Positions 1-10,330 of a stretch of 20,708 nt of DNA are shown here, in pieces; position 1 is the stretch's first letter; every line of letters begins with the position of its first letter. A program made the position numbers and the translations under genes. Location: NCBI GenBank assembly GCA_019649035.1, contig BMAT01010219.1, forward strand, positions 19,612 through 40,319, written 5' to 3'. Source of the stretch: Elysia marginata. Taxonomy: Eukaryota > Mollusca > Gastropoda > Plakobranchidae. Below the pieces are notes generated by a model. The model did not search any database. It was given only the letters and a program-made list of their open reading frames with translations, and had not been told where the DNA came from.

Positions 1-693
1 TATACCAAGTCATTGTAGCCAGTGAACGGCGCCATCTTGCTTGTTTTAGCTTTTCTCTCTATACTAACGTTTAGTAATTTTCTTTATTGTGGCGATAGCA
101 TAAAGATTCAAAGATTCAAAATTCCTCATTGATCCCACAAGGGGAAATTCTTTGGACAAGCTTCTCATAAAAACAAAAAAAAACAGTTATGGACATAGAC
201 ATAGAACGTATCAGTTAAAAGGTTAGTATAAATCATTTACTTTAACTTTAAATCACAGCCTTTGTATATATAATTATTATCTATATACTAATATCACACT
301 CCTAAAAAGCAATCAAAAAACAATCAAAGTATATTCGTAGCATAAAAATTATTGGCAATATAAGTATAGAGTATTTAGATCTAGATTGTGGGAATTTTCT
401 TTTACATTTTTTTTTATTTTGTAACGAAAGGTATAAACGAGTTAGCGTATCTCTGTGTTCTAGCTCTTGGAAAAAAAGCATTCTAAAATGAACTTTTAGA
501 GATGTTTAAATGTAATGATTAGTTCTAGTATTTATACGCATCTCAGCACCCTTATTTGATATAATTTTTACCATGTTTGGGCGGGCATGTGTAGTTATTT
601 TATTCAATTCTGATATACCTTGGTTTATCTCAACTGTTTGGTCTAAACGCTCTGGTATCCGAGTGTTAAAACCAATAAAACCTTATTGACATA
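1..693. other. Non-coding, nothing recognised
   Basis: This AT-rich sequence has no open frame of useful length, no recognisable protein homology on either strand and no tandem repeat. It could be intron or intergenic DNA; I cannot tell which. Confidence 0.5.
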
Positions 694-1003
694 CAGGGTT
701 GCGATACACTTCCCTGTAATACGATTTTTTGTCTAAGTACGACAAACTTACATGACGTCAACTAACAGTGTGATTTTTGTTCAGAGAATAATTTAGTAGT
801 ATGTCAATTTTTGCGTTATTCACAGAAATAGCTTTCGAATCCTCAAAGTAGAAGTACTCATCGACAAAACGTTGGTTAAGTTTGTTTGCTGAATTGTTCA
901 AAAATTAATCTCTGAACAAAAATCACACTGTTAGTTGACGTCATGTAAGTTTGTCGTACTTAGACAAAAAAATCGTATTTCAGGGATGTGTATCGCAACC
1001 CTG
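694..1003. mobile_element. Foldback (MITE-like) element with ~100-bp inverted arms
   Basis: Positions 694-794 and 902-1003 are near-perfect reverse complements, differing by only a few substitutions and one T-run length change. They enclose about 107 bp of unique DNA. The outer ends begin CAGGGTTGCGATACAC. The CAGGG start recalls hAT termini, but no 8-bp target duplication is visible at the two flanks, so the family is unassigned. There is no coding capacity. Such a structure would fold into a very long hairpin if transcribed. It could be a non-autonomous DNA transposon (MITE/foldback) or a local inverted duplication. Confidence 0.75.
753..760. promoter_or_regulatory. CRE-like palindrome TGACGTCA in left foldback arm
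   Basis: TGACGTCA is the full consensus palindrome bound by CREB/ATF bZIP factors. Because it sits in the inverted arm it is present twice, the second copy being at 936-943. Function is not shown by the sequence; it is simply an exact match carried by a mobile-looking element. Confidence 0.2.
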
Positions 1004-3796
1004 CAAACCACCTATTGCTATTTCATAAAGAAGGGACCTTTGTGTGTCCCAGCAGAGAGGGTTGAATGTGTCCTTTTGTTACAAATTATTTTTGTTTCGA
1101 TAGATGTTGTATTTTGTTAACAGATATTCATTGATAACATGGCAAAACAAGACGCAAAGAGGGTACGATCCATTTGAGTCACTGCCAACCGAGCCACTAA
1201 AATGTTGCAGGCGATTGGAGCAACACAGTATAGATACTGATAAAAAATGCCAAGTGAACCGCTTTTGTTCAGTTTTCGATTCTGATAGAAAACGGGCTTG
1301 ATATTCGAGTGTTTTGCCCCATTTTTTTTGCTAAGTGTGTGTAAAATGAGAGGGAATGAAATGTAGACGAAGCCACTGGGCTGGTACCACTTCTCTCGAC
1401 AAGCTTTGATTATGACCGCTGCGCCTACCGCCTAACGTATCGCTAGTTTCCACTTCTCTCATCATTACTTTGAAAGGTCTCTTAGATGCGTTTTCTGTAG
1501 CTGTTGGGCTTGCCTTAAAGCAATTCGTTTATTGTCTTATATATCAATTTCATATGAGTGATTCATGTAACTCTCGTTTACATAATTAATAATCATTCTT
1601 GACTTGCATTTAATATTGGTGCATCGTCGTGGCTTCACGTTTTTTTATAGATGTTACCTTTTCGTTAAACGGTCTGCGAATACGAGGAAAAGAAAAAAGC
1701 TATACAGCCTTTCAGAGCAAGGGCAACATTGCAACGTTTTTTCGCATTGTAGTTTAGACCAAGGACTACTTTATTTGCTTCAGACTCAAACAGCATACTG
1801 CCTATCACAATAGTTCAAACTATAAATAAAAATAGCTGCCTTGATGCCTAAATATTTACATCTAAACTTGTTTTGAGCCTCCCCCTAACAGCAGTTTTTT
1901 CTTAAGTTCTAAATTGTCCTAACTATACAAGCGACTGAAATAGGTAGATCCAGTTTATTTACAATCAGGTGTACAAGTCTGTTCAACACCGTTGTCTTAG
2001 TTTTCAACACAGTCTACTGTTTATAGTGAGTGCTGATTGAAACAAAGGTGTCAATTGCAAATGAGTAGGTACGGTTTTAATCGACTTAAAATTATGCCTT
2101 GCTTAGGTGAATTTTAGAGGCCTAAATGGTATGCCGTTTTTTGGGAAAGTGGCTCAAATCGTGTGCTACCACACAAGGGCAAATGTTGCTACTATTTTGA
2201 TTTTTTTTTCATTTTTTTTCTGCTTTTTTAACCTTTAGAAGCAGTTGTAGCTTTACCCGTGTGGACTTTGTAAGGATAATAAAAAAAAATATCTGTTTCA
2301 CAGTTATGATAAAAAAGCGAGAATTTTCTATTTATTGGAAGAGAGTAACGACTCACAGAGAAAAGACTTTAAGGAAGTAAAATAGTACTAGTTATTCAGC
2401 ATTTCAATTAACGCTTGCTATTCCAGGAAGGTGACCAATTTACTTCCTAGCTCTGAATGTCTTGACTGTCTTTGTGAATGAACAAAGCATCGCAATTATG
2501 ACAAAATAAGCTTTTTAAATCTTTAACGAAGACAGCATGCTTGCGCAGTTTGTTTTTTTTTTTTTTTTTGCGATAATTTTCCTACAAAGTGTCACCAATC
2601 TCTTTAGAAATAATAAATCTTACGCTAAAATAAGAAATAGCTTGAAATGCCTAATACTATTAGAGCTAGAGATTTCCAAGTGTTTAAGCGGCTGTTATTC
2701 TGCAAAGGTTCATTTAAAACGAAAAGTATGCGTTTGAAAATAGTTTCTTTTCACAATCATAAAACTTGTTACTTTAATGGAAATGTGAATAGAGCGCAAC
2801 ATTATCGTTTTTATTGCCCGCAAACAACAGTGTCCTCAAAGAGGGAGTTTATCAACGGGAGCGATAATTTGTGCTCTGATCTCATTCCCAACACAATCAT
2901 TAAGCTTAGTTCAAATTATCTTGTTTCAGCACACAGATGAAGTTAAAAAATTCTTAAATCAGAATGCATCAATGACACCAAGAAATAAGACCTGAAAAAA
3001 TTTTCATCTTTATTTTAAACTTTTTCTTAATTCACAACAATACTATTTTCAATTTAACTTTGGCTTTACTAACTTTTGAATAGTAAAAGATGTCACCTAA
3101 CAAACGTTTGATTTTAATTTAATTTTTTGTGATTAAAAAACATTTTCAAATTAAGTTGATGTATTTTATAGAGTTTAAAAATCGTTGTAGTCATAAATAA
3201 ATGCATGGGATCTTGAAAAAAAAAGTATGTTTTGACTTCCTTAGCAGAGATTATCTCGGATGTTTTCTAAGCAAGTGGCAGTTTATGCTTTTTTATTTAC
3301 AAATTAAACGAGACTGTCTAAATGGATTTCAGCCTATTTAAGCACCTTAGAACAGTCCTGGAGAATCCAATCTTTCCATCCGTCGGATCCGCCTGATTTT
3401 TTTCCCATCAACATTTCTAAAAACACGTCCAAACTTATTCTCACGAACAAAATTGGTTGTTCTGCATGCTGGCGTCACTTAGCAGGTGTGATCAGCTTAA
3501 AGGACTCTAGCTGATGCCGCTCTTCTGAACCCCATAGCGGAGGAGTAGAAGTATGAGCAGCGACTGACTGGTACCATTCTGGTTAGTTTAAATCTCTCTG
3601 CAAAGAAACCCAAACACATTACGAGAGTAGTAGTCGAGGGCTCTTTCAGAAATAAACGCAAAATGCCCATTGCTCAGCAACCAGTGGAGCTTTTTTTAAT
3701 TCTGTAACGACATGATATTCCTTATTTTGTTACGGATATTCCCAGAAATTATGAAGTGCATCAATTTGCACAATGAATGTCTAGACGGTTTTAAAG
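1004..3796. other. Non-coding, nothing recognised
   Basis: About 2.8 kb of AT-rich DNA. Short open frames here (around 1104-1301, 1604-1813 and 2647-2940) show low-complexity or composition-driven protein with no family I recognise and no convincing splice-site pairs. A 17-base T run lies at 2553-2569. No tRNA, tandem repeat or retroelement domain was seen. The sequence just before 3797 could include the 5' untranslated or terminal part of the mariner copy, but no inverted terminal repeat could be identified because the other end of that element is missing. Confidence 0.5.
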
Positions 3797-4318
3797 ATGG
3801 CGGCCCACCTTGAAATTTGGTCATAGGAGGAAATCAGAGCTGTCATACGTTTTTTGAACGCCAAAAGTCTGAATCCTACCGAAATTCATAAAGAACTTCA
3901 GAGTGTATATGGTAAGCATGTTAAAAGCTGTACACAAGTCTATCACTGGTGTAATTTGTTTGAAGCCGGCCATTCCGACTTGAATGATAGGGAAGGGAGA
4001 GGGCGTTCGATAACTGCGACGTCAGAAGACAATCTGAAACGATTTGATGAGCTTATTCATCAAGACAGGAGAATGAAACTTCATGAAATCGCAAGCAGTC
4101 TTGAAATTTCGGAAACTTCTGCCCATAGAACTGTATCTGATGAACTTGGCTACAGAAAGGTCAACGCAAGATGGGTTCCTAAGCAATTGACGGACAATCA
4201 TAAAGAACAAAGATTGGACATCTGCAGGGAACTTTTGAGAAGAAGCAAGAGCTCACGCAGAGTTCACGGGCATACTGCCAACGCCGGCGGAGACTTTCTA
4301 GACTACGATGAGATGAGA
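3797..4318 (+). pseudogene. Mariner-type transposase, N-terminal half, decayed
   Basis: The frame starting at the ATG at 3797 reads through one in-frame TAG (3824-3826) into the paired helix-turn-helix region typical of mariner/Tc1 transposases. The first helix block is EEIRAVIRFLNAKSLNPTEI, followed by a QVYHWCNLFEAG segment, then a DREGRGRS linker (mariner members usually have an ERSGRPS-like stretch). The second HTH runs from roughly IHQDRRMKLHEIASSLEIS to LGYRKVNARWVPKQLT, the conserved VxARWVPxxLT signature. Near the end GGDFLDYDEM resembles the block around the first catalytic Asp (GDFL..ITGDE), with a few residues lost. The rest of the DDE/D domain, including the second and third acidic residues, is absent because the frame enters satellite DNA at about 4319. 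Full-length mariner transposases are about 340-350 residues, so about half is left. It is a dead copy, and the stop-interrupted start supports that. Target DNA would have been TA dinucleotides. Confidence 0.85.
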
Positions 4319-4720
4319 CTCATAGTTGATGTCTTTTAAAGAAGACTGGAATGTGAAGGTGTGTAGAGTTCACTGTCCCTAACTCACATGCAAAAAGCCT
4401 TTAGAATCCTTTGAGAGGTATGGTGTCTACATTTGACTGTATATTTATTACAAAGCTTAGTCAATGACGATCTTAGAAATGTAGATGATTTATGATTGTA
4501 CTGCTTTAAAGTCATAGTTAATGTCTTTTGAAGATGACTGGAATATGCAAGTGTGTAGTATCACCCTCTTCTTAACTCACATACAATAAGCCTTTACAAT
4601 CCTTTAAGTTTATTAGTGTCTACATCCGACTCTATCTCCCTCACAAAGGTAAAAGAACAAGTATTTTTCAAATGTAAATGTTTTAAAATTTGTAACGCAT
4701 TTTAGTCATTGTTGATGTCT
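4319..4720. repeat. Satellite units 1-2, paralogous to units 16-17
   Basis: Unit 1 shares rare variants with the unit at 7221: CATGCAAAAAGCCTTTAGAA, GAGAGGTATGGTGTCTAC, and TATATTTATTACAAAGCTTA. Unit 2 shares TCACCCTCTTC and CATCCGACTCTATCTCCCTC with the unit at 7406. The pair is therefore repeated about 2,880 bp (15 units) downstream, which shows block duplication inside the array rather than one-unit-at-a-time growth. Confidence 0.7.
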
Positions 4721-7700
4721 CTTAAAGATGGCTAGATTATGCAGATGTGTAGTGTTCACTGTCCCTAACCCACAAACAAAAAGCCTTTACAATCCTTTAA
4801 GTATACTGGTGTTTACATTCGACTCTATCTTCCCTACAAAATTTACCCAATGACGATCTTTTAAATGTAAATGTTCCATAATTGTAATGCATTTAACTCA
4901 TAGTTAATGTGTTTTGAAGATGACTGGAATGTGCAAGTGTGTAGTGTACACTGTCTCTAACTCAAATATAAAAAGCCTTTACAATTCTTTAAGTGCAATG
5001 GTGTCTACATTCGACCGCATCTTCCTTACAAAGGTTAGAAAACAAGTATGATTTAAATGTAAAGATTTAATATTTTGCAACGCATTTTAGTCATTGTTGA
5101 TGTCTTTTAATAATGATTGTGATGTAAAGAAGGGTAGTGTACCCTGTCCCTAACTCACATGCAAAAAGGCTTTAGAATCCTTAAAGTGTTCTGGTGTCTA
5201 CACTCGATTGTATCTTCCTTACACATGTTAGAAAACAAGTATTTTTTGCAATATAAAGGTGTCAAGATTGTACTGCCTTTAAGTCATAGTTGATGTCTTT
5301 TAAAGATGACTGGAATGTACAGGTGTGTAGTGTACACTGTCCCTAACTCACATACAAAAAGCCTTTACAATCCTTTAAGAGAACTGGTCTTTAGATTTTG
5401 TTTGCATCTTTCTTACAAAGGTTAGCCCATGACGATCTTTGTAAAGTAAAGGTTTCATGATTGTACTGCATTTAAATCATAGTTATTATCCTTTAAAAAT
5501 GACTTGATTGTGCAGGTGTGTAGTATACACTGTCCCGAACTTACATACAAAAAGCCTTTACAATCCTATATGTAACTAGTTTCTACATCTGACTGTATCT
5601 ACCTCACAAAGGTAAAAAAAAACAAAGTATTTTTCAAATGTATAGGTTTCCATTTTGTACTGCATTTAAGTCACAGTTGATGTCTTTTAAAGATGACTGG
5701 AATATGAAGGTGTGTAGTGTACACTGTCCCTTACTCACATACAAAAAGCATTTACAATCCTTTAAGTGTACTGGTGTTTACATTTGACTGTATCTTCCTT
5801 ACAAAGCTTAGCGAATGACGATCTTTGAAATGTAAAGGTTTCATATTTGTACTGCATTTAAGTTTTAGTTAATATTTTTTAAAGATGACTGGAATGCGCA
5901 GGTGTTTGGTGTACACTGTCCCTAACTCACATACAAAAAGGCTTTACAATTCTTTAAGTGTATTGGTGTCTATGCTCGACCGTATCATCCTTACAAAGGT
6001 TAGAAAATATTTATATTTCAAATGTATAGGTTTTCATTCTGTACTGCATTTAAGTCATAGTTGATGTCTTTTAAAGATGACTAGAATGTGAAGGTATGTA
6101 GTGTACACTGTCTCTAACCCACATACAAAAAGCATTTACAATCCTTTATGTAACTAGTGTCTACATCTGACTGTATCTACCTCACAAAGGTAAAAAACGA
6201 GTATTTTTCAAATGTATAGGTTTTTATAATATACTGAATTTAACTCATAGTTGATGTCTCTTAAAGAGGACTGGGATGTAAAGGTGTATAGTGTACACTG
6301 TCCCTAACTTAACTACAAAAAGCCTTTACATCCTTTACTTGACTAGTGTCTACATCTGACTGTATCTACCTCACACAGGTAAAAAACAAGTATTTTTTTT
6401 TAAATATGTTTTAAGTTTGTAATGCATAGAAGTCATATTTGATGTCTTTTACAGATGACTAAAATATGCAGATGTGTAGTGTACACTGTCCCGAACTCAA
6501 ATACAAAAAGCCTTTACAGTTCTTTAAGTGTATTGGTGTCTACATTCGACCGTATCTTCCTTACAAAGGTTTAAAAACATTTATATTTCAAATGTATAGG
6601 TTTTCAATTTGTACTGCATTTAAGTCATAATTGATGTCTTTTAAAGAAGACTGGAATGTGAAGGTGTGTAATGTACACTGTCCCTAACCCACATACAAAA
6701 AGAATTTACAATCCTTTAAGTGAACTGGTCTTTAGATTTTGTTTGCATCTTTCTTACAAAGCTTAGCTAATGACGATCTTTGAAATGTAAATGTTTCATA
6801 ATTGTACTGCATTTAACTCATAGTTAATGTGTTTTAGAAGATGACTGGAATGTGCAGGTGTTTAGTGTACACTGTCCTTTACTCACATACAAAAAGGCTT
6901 TACAATCCTTCAAGTGACTAGTGTCTACATCTGACTGTATCTACCTCACAAAGGTAAAAAACAAGTATTTTTTAATGTACATGTTTTAAGTTTGTACTGC
7001 ATTTAAGTCATAGCTGGTGTGTTTTAAAGCTGACTGGAATGTGCAGGTGTGTAGTGTATACTTTCCTAAAATCAAATACAAAAAGCCTTTACAATTCTTC
7101 AAGTGTATTGGTGTCTACATTCGAGCGTATCTTCCTTACAAAGTTAGAAAGTATTTATATATCAAATGTATAGGTTTTCAATTTGTACCGCTTTTAAGTC
7201 ATAGTGGATGTCTTTTAAAGAAGACTGGAATGTGAAGGTGTGTAGAGCTCACTATCTTTAACTCACATGCAAAAAGCCTTTAGAATCCCTTGAGAGGTAT
7301 GGTGTCTACATTCGACAGTATATTTATTACAAAGCTTAATCAATGACGATCTTAGAAATGTTTAAGATTGTACTGCTTTTAAGTCATAGTCAATGTCTTT
7401 TGAAGATAACTGGAATATGCAAGTGTATAGTGTCACCCTCTTCCTAACTCACATACAAAAAGCCTTTATACTCCTTTAAGTGTATTAGTGTCGACATCCG
7501 ACTCTATCTCCCTCAAAAAGGTAAATAAAAAACTAGTATTTTTCAAATGTAAAGGTTGTAAATTTTTACTGCATTTAAGTCATAGTTAATGTATGTAAAA
7601 CATAACTGGACTGTGCAGGTGTGTAGTGTACACTACCCCTAATTTACATACAAAAAGCCTTTACAATCCTTTATGTGAACTGGTCTTTAGATTTCGTTTG

Positions 7701-8289
7701 CATCTTTCTCACAAAGGTTAGCCCCTTACGATCTTTGAAATGTAAAGGTTAAAGATTTTACTGCATTGAAATCAAAGTTATTATTATTTTAAGATGACTT
7801 AAATGTGCAGGTGTGTAGTTTACACTGTCCCTAACTCACATACAGAAGGCTTTACAATTATTTACGTCACTAGTGTCTACATCTGACTGTATTTACCTTA
7901 CAAAGGTAAAAAAACAAATATTTTTGAAATGTATATGTTTTAAGTTTGTACAGCATTTAAGTCATAGTTAATGTCTTTTGAAGATGACTGGAATTTGCAA
8001 GTGTGTAGTGTACACTGTCCCTAACTCAAATACAAAAAGCCTTTACAATTCTCTAATTGTATTGGTGTCTACATTCGACCGTATCTTCCTTACAAAGGTT
8101 AGAATACATTCATATTTCAAATGTATAGGTTTTCATCTTGCACTACTTTTAAGTCATAGTTGATGTCTTTTAAAGAAGACTGGAATGTGAATGTGTGTAG
8201 TGTTCACTGTCCCTAACTCACATACAAAAATCCTTTACAATCCTTTAAGTAACTAGTGTCTACATCTGACTGCATCTACCTCACAAAGG

Positions 8290-8400
8290 TAAAAAACAAG
8301 TGTTTTTTTAAAAGCCTGATCAATTTTTTAGCGTTGTGGTGTCTACATTCGACCGTATCTTCCTTACAAAGGTTAGAAACAAGAGTAATTTAAAAGTAGA
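8290..8400. repeat. Truncated satellite unit
   Basis: The spacing between successive ACTGGAAT blocks jumps from about 192 to about 271 bp between 8176 and 8448. After the AACAAGTGTTTTTTTAAAAG stretch the sequence jumps directly into an AAGCCTG...GTGTCTACATTCGACCG segment. One unit thus joins an extra partial unit of about 80 bp that lacks its first half. This looks like an unequal recombination or deletion scar. Confidence 0.7.
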
Positions 8401-9602
8401 TGTTTTAAGATTGTACTACATTTAAGCCATAGTTAATGTCTATTGAAGAAGTCTGGAATGTGCAGGTGTATAGTGTACACTAACCCTAACTCACATACCA
8501 AAAGCCTTTACAACCCTTTATGTAACTAGTGTCTACATCTGACTGTATCTATCTCACAATGGTAAAAAACAAGTATTTTTCAAATGTATAGGTTTTCATT
8601 TTGTACTGCATTTAAGTCATAGTTAATGTCTTTTAAAGATGACTGGAATGTGAAGGTGTGTAGTGTACAGTGTCTTTAACTAACATACACAAAGCCTTTA
8701 CATTCCTTTAAGTGTACTAGTGTCTACACTCGACGGTATCTTCCTTACAAAGCCTAGCCAATGACGATCTTTGAAATGTAAAGGTTTCATTATTGTACTG
8801 CATCTAAGTCATAGGTAATGTCTTTTAAAGATGACTGGAATTTGCAAGTTTGCAGTGTACACTGTCCCTAACTCACATACAAAAAGCCTCTACAATCCTT
8901 AAAGTGTACTAAAACCAATATCCTACTATACCTACCGCACTAAGGTTAAAAAACAAGTATTTTTTCGAATAGAAAGGTTTGAAAATTGTACTGCATTTTA
9001 TTGAGAAATACTGTCATTTGAAAAGGACTGGAAAGTGCATGTGTGTAGAGTACACTGTCCGTAACCTTCATACAAAAAGCCTGTACAATTTTTTTAGCGT
9101 ACTGGTGTCTACATTCGACCGTATCTTCCTTACAAAGGTTTAAAAAGAAAAGTATTTTAAAAGTAGAGGTTTTAAGATTGTACTACATTTAAGCCATAGT
9201 TGATGTTTTTTTAAAGAAGTCTGGAATGTGCAGGTGTATAGTGTACACTAACTCTAACTCACATACTAAAAGCCTTTACAATTCTTAAAATGTACTAGTA
9301 CCTATATCCAACTATATCTACTGCACAAAGGTTAAAAAACAAGTTTTTATTTCGAATAGAAAAGTTTTAAGTTGGCACTGCATTTACGTCATAGTTATTG
9401 TCCGTTGAAGATAACTGGAATGTGCAGATGTGTAGTGTACTCTGCCGTTAACTAACATACAAAAAGCCTATACATTCCCTGAAGTGTACTAGTGTCTACA
9501 TTACACCGTATCTACCTTACAAAAGTTAAAAACAAGTGTATTTTAAATGTATAGGTTTTAAGATTGTACTGCATTTAAGTCATAGTAAATGCATCCTTAA
9601 TT

Positions 9603-9983
9603 TGGGTCTTTTAAGGCCAATAAGGTGACACTCATTATTGTTTACAGAGCTAATGTGGAGAGCATCTTAACTTAATTGGTTGCTATTTGGTTTGAAAGAA
9701 CAGCAGAAAAGGACTTTCAAAGACCGAATTCAAATGTCATAAACACACAAAAGTTAACTGGTGTGAATCTACCATCTTTTAAAAATTTATTTGAAGCAAG
9801 AATGTCAGCCAGAACAGAAAAGATCTTGAAAGATGACAACCACGAAACAAGGAAATATTTTGATTTTTTTTTTTGCCCCACGGGCCAAGGGTAAAGGCGT
9901 AATGAAATCAACTATTAGTAAATAGCTTCTTTCTACAAGCCGTAAAAAGTTTTAATGGAACTAGAATTAAGAGATTATTCTAA
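9603..9983 (+). pseudogene. LINE ORF2 C-terminal fragment (CR1/Rex1-like)
   Basis: Reading from about 9603 gives FGSFKANKVTL, then YRANVESILT, an in-frame TAA, IWFERTAEKDFQR, LTGVNLPSFKNLFEARMSAR and TEKILKDDNHETRKYF. In a shifted frame it ends with NSFFLQAVKSFNG and a stop at 9981-9983. This is the C-terminal region after the RT domain that is conserved in Rex1/CR1 ORF2 proteins (pattern LRSF..., ES.LTF, LPS...IYE.R, I..D.SHP, PSG.R, NSF.P.A...N). The catalytic RT motifs and the endonuclease are missing through 5' truncation. At least one stop and one or two frameshifts after the CPTGQG block make it non-functional. The open frame 9676-9894 is only the longest intact piece. Confidence 0.8.
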
Positions 9984-10116
9984 TTGAATCTTTTGACTGA
10001 ATGAAGGATACATAAGGATGCGGTGTTTCGTTGAGCTGGGTGTGTTAAGAGGAATGCACGCGTCTCTTGTTCGTTGTGGCAAAAGAAAGAAAATGCTACA
10101 TATATAATAGAAAGAG

Positions 10117-10118
10117 GA

Positions 10119-10158
<40 letters not shown>

Positions 10159-10167
10159 TGAGAGAGC
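10117..10167. repeat. GA microsatellite in LINE 3' UTR
   Basis: A GA dinucleotide tract of about 50 bp with a few interruptions (ATAG, GTGAG). It lies between the stop codon of the LINE ORF and its AATTG tail. The antisense open frames over it, rich in Ser and Leu, are low-complexity artefacts. Confidence 0.9.
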
Positions 10168-10310
10168 ATCTCATTTCTTTAATACATGTACTGATAATCT
10201 TTAATAGTGTACTTTACTAAAAAAATTCATAATGCTAGAATCTGTCAGCCTGACTGAGCATTGCTTATTTTCAATACATGTTCTTATGTAACTTTGTATT
10301 GACTGAATAA

Positions 10311-10330
10311 AATTGAATTGAATTGAATTG
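10311..10330 (+). repeat. AATTG terminal repeat tail of LINE
   Basis: Four copies of the pentamer AATTG follow TGACTGAATAA. Short 3' tandem repeats of this kind, in place of poly(A), mark the 3' ends of CR1/L2/Rex1-group elements and fix this element's orientation as +. Confidence 0.8.

Larger units (their letters stand above)
4319..9595. repeat. Satellite array, ~192-bp monomer, about 27 units
   Basis: A diverged block recurs about every 190-194 bp, visible as the GATGACTGGAATGTGCAGG-like motif near 4342, 4530, 4727, 4919, 5113, 5306 and onward to 9408. Well-conserved pieces are GTGTAGTGTACACTGTCC (containing the palindrome GTGTACAC), a CAAAAAGCCTTTACAATCC block, a GTGTCTACATTCGAC block and a TGTACTGCATTTAAGTCATAG block. 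Two main variants differ after the ACAAAGG block. One carries CAATGACGATCTTTGAAATG (units near 4342, 4727, 5306, 5692, 6647, 7221, 7600 and 8637). The other carries AACAAGTATTTTTCAAATG. One unit is shortened near 8300-8400. No reading frame is kept across units, so this is non-coding satellite. Short open frames such as 7017-7235 are accidental. Confidence 0.95.
9596..10330 (+). mobile_element. 5'-truncated CR1/Rex1-like LINE, 3' end
   Basis: This copy contains the last part of a reverse-transcriptase ORF, a 3' untranslated region holding a GA microsatellite, and the terminal GACTGAATAAAATTGAATTG repeat tail characteristic of many CR1/Rex1-group non-LTR elements. It starts abruptly inside the ORF exactly where the satellite array stops, as expected of 5'-truncated target-primed insertion. 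The same clade is represented on the opposite strand at 19752-20708, but the two copies differ strongly in protein sequence, so they are different families or ages. Confidence 0.8.

Noticed and set aside
2647-2940. 97-residue plus-strand open frame
   Set aside because: It has no recognisable family or start context and lies in AT-rich DNA where such lengths occur by chance.
7017-8163. Short open frames in the satellite (7017-7235, 7978-8163)
   Set aside because: They depend on particular monomer variants, and most units carry stops; no coding conservation across units.
4319-9595. Regular repeat array as a possible CRISPR locus
   Set aside because: The ~192-bp period, head-to-tail diverged monomers without unique spacers, and the animal context all exclude CRISPR.
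9975-10174. Minus-strand Leu/Ser-rich open frames
   Set aside because: They are artefacts of the GA microsatellite within the LINE 3' UTR.
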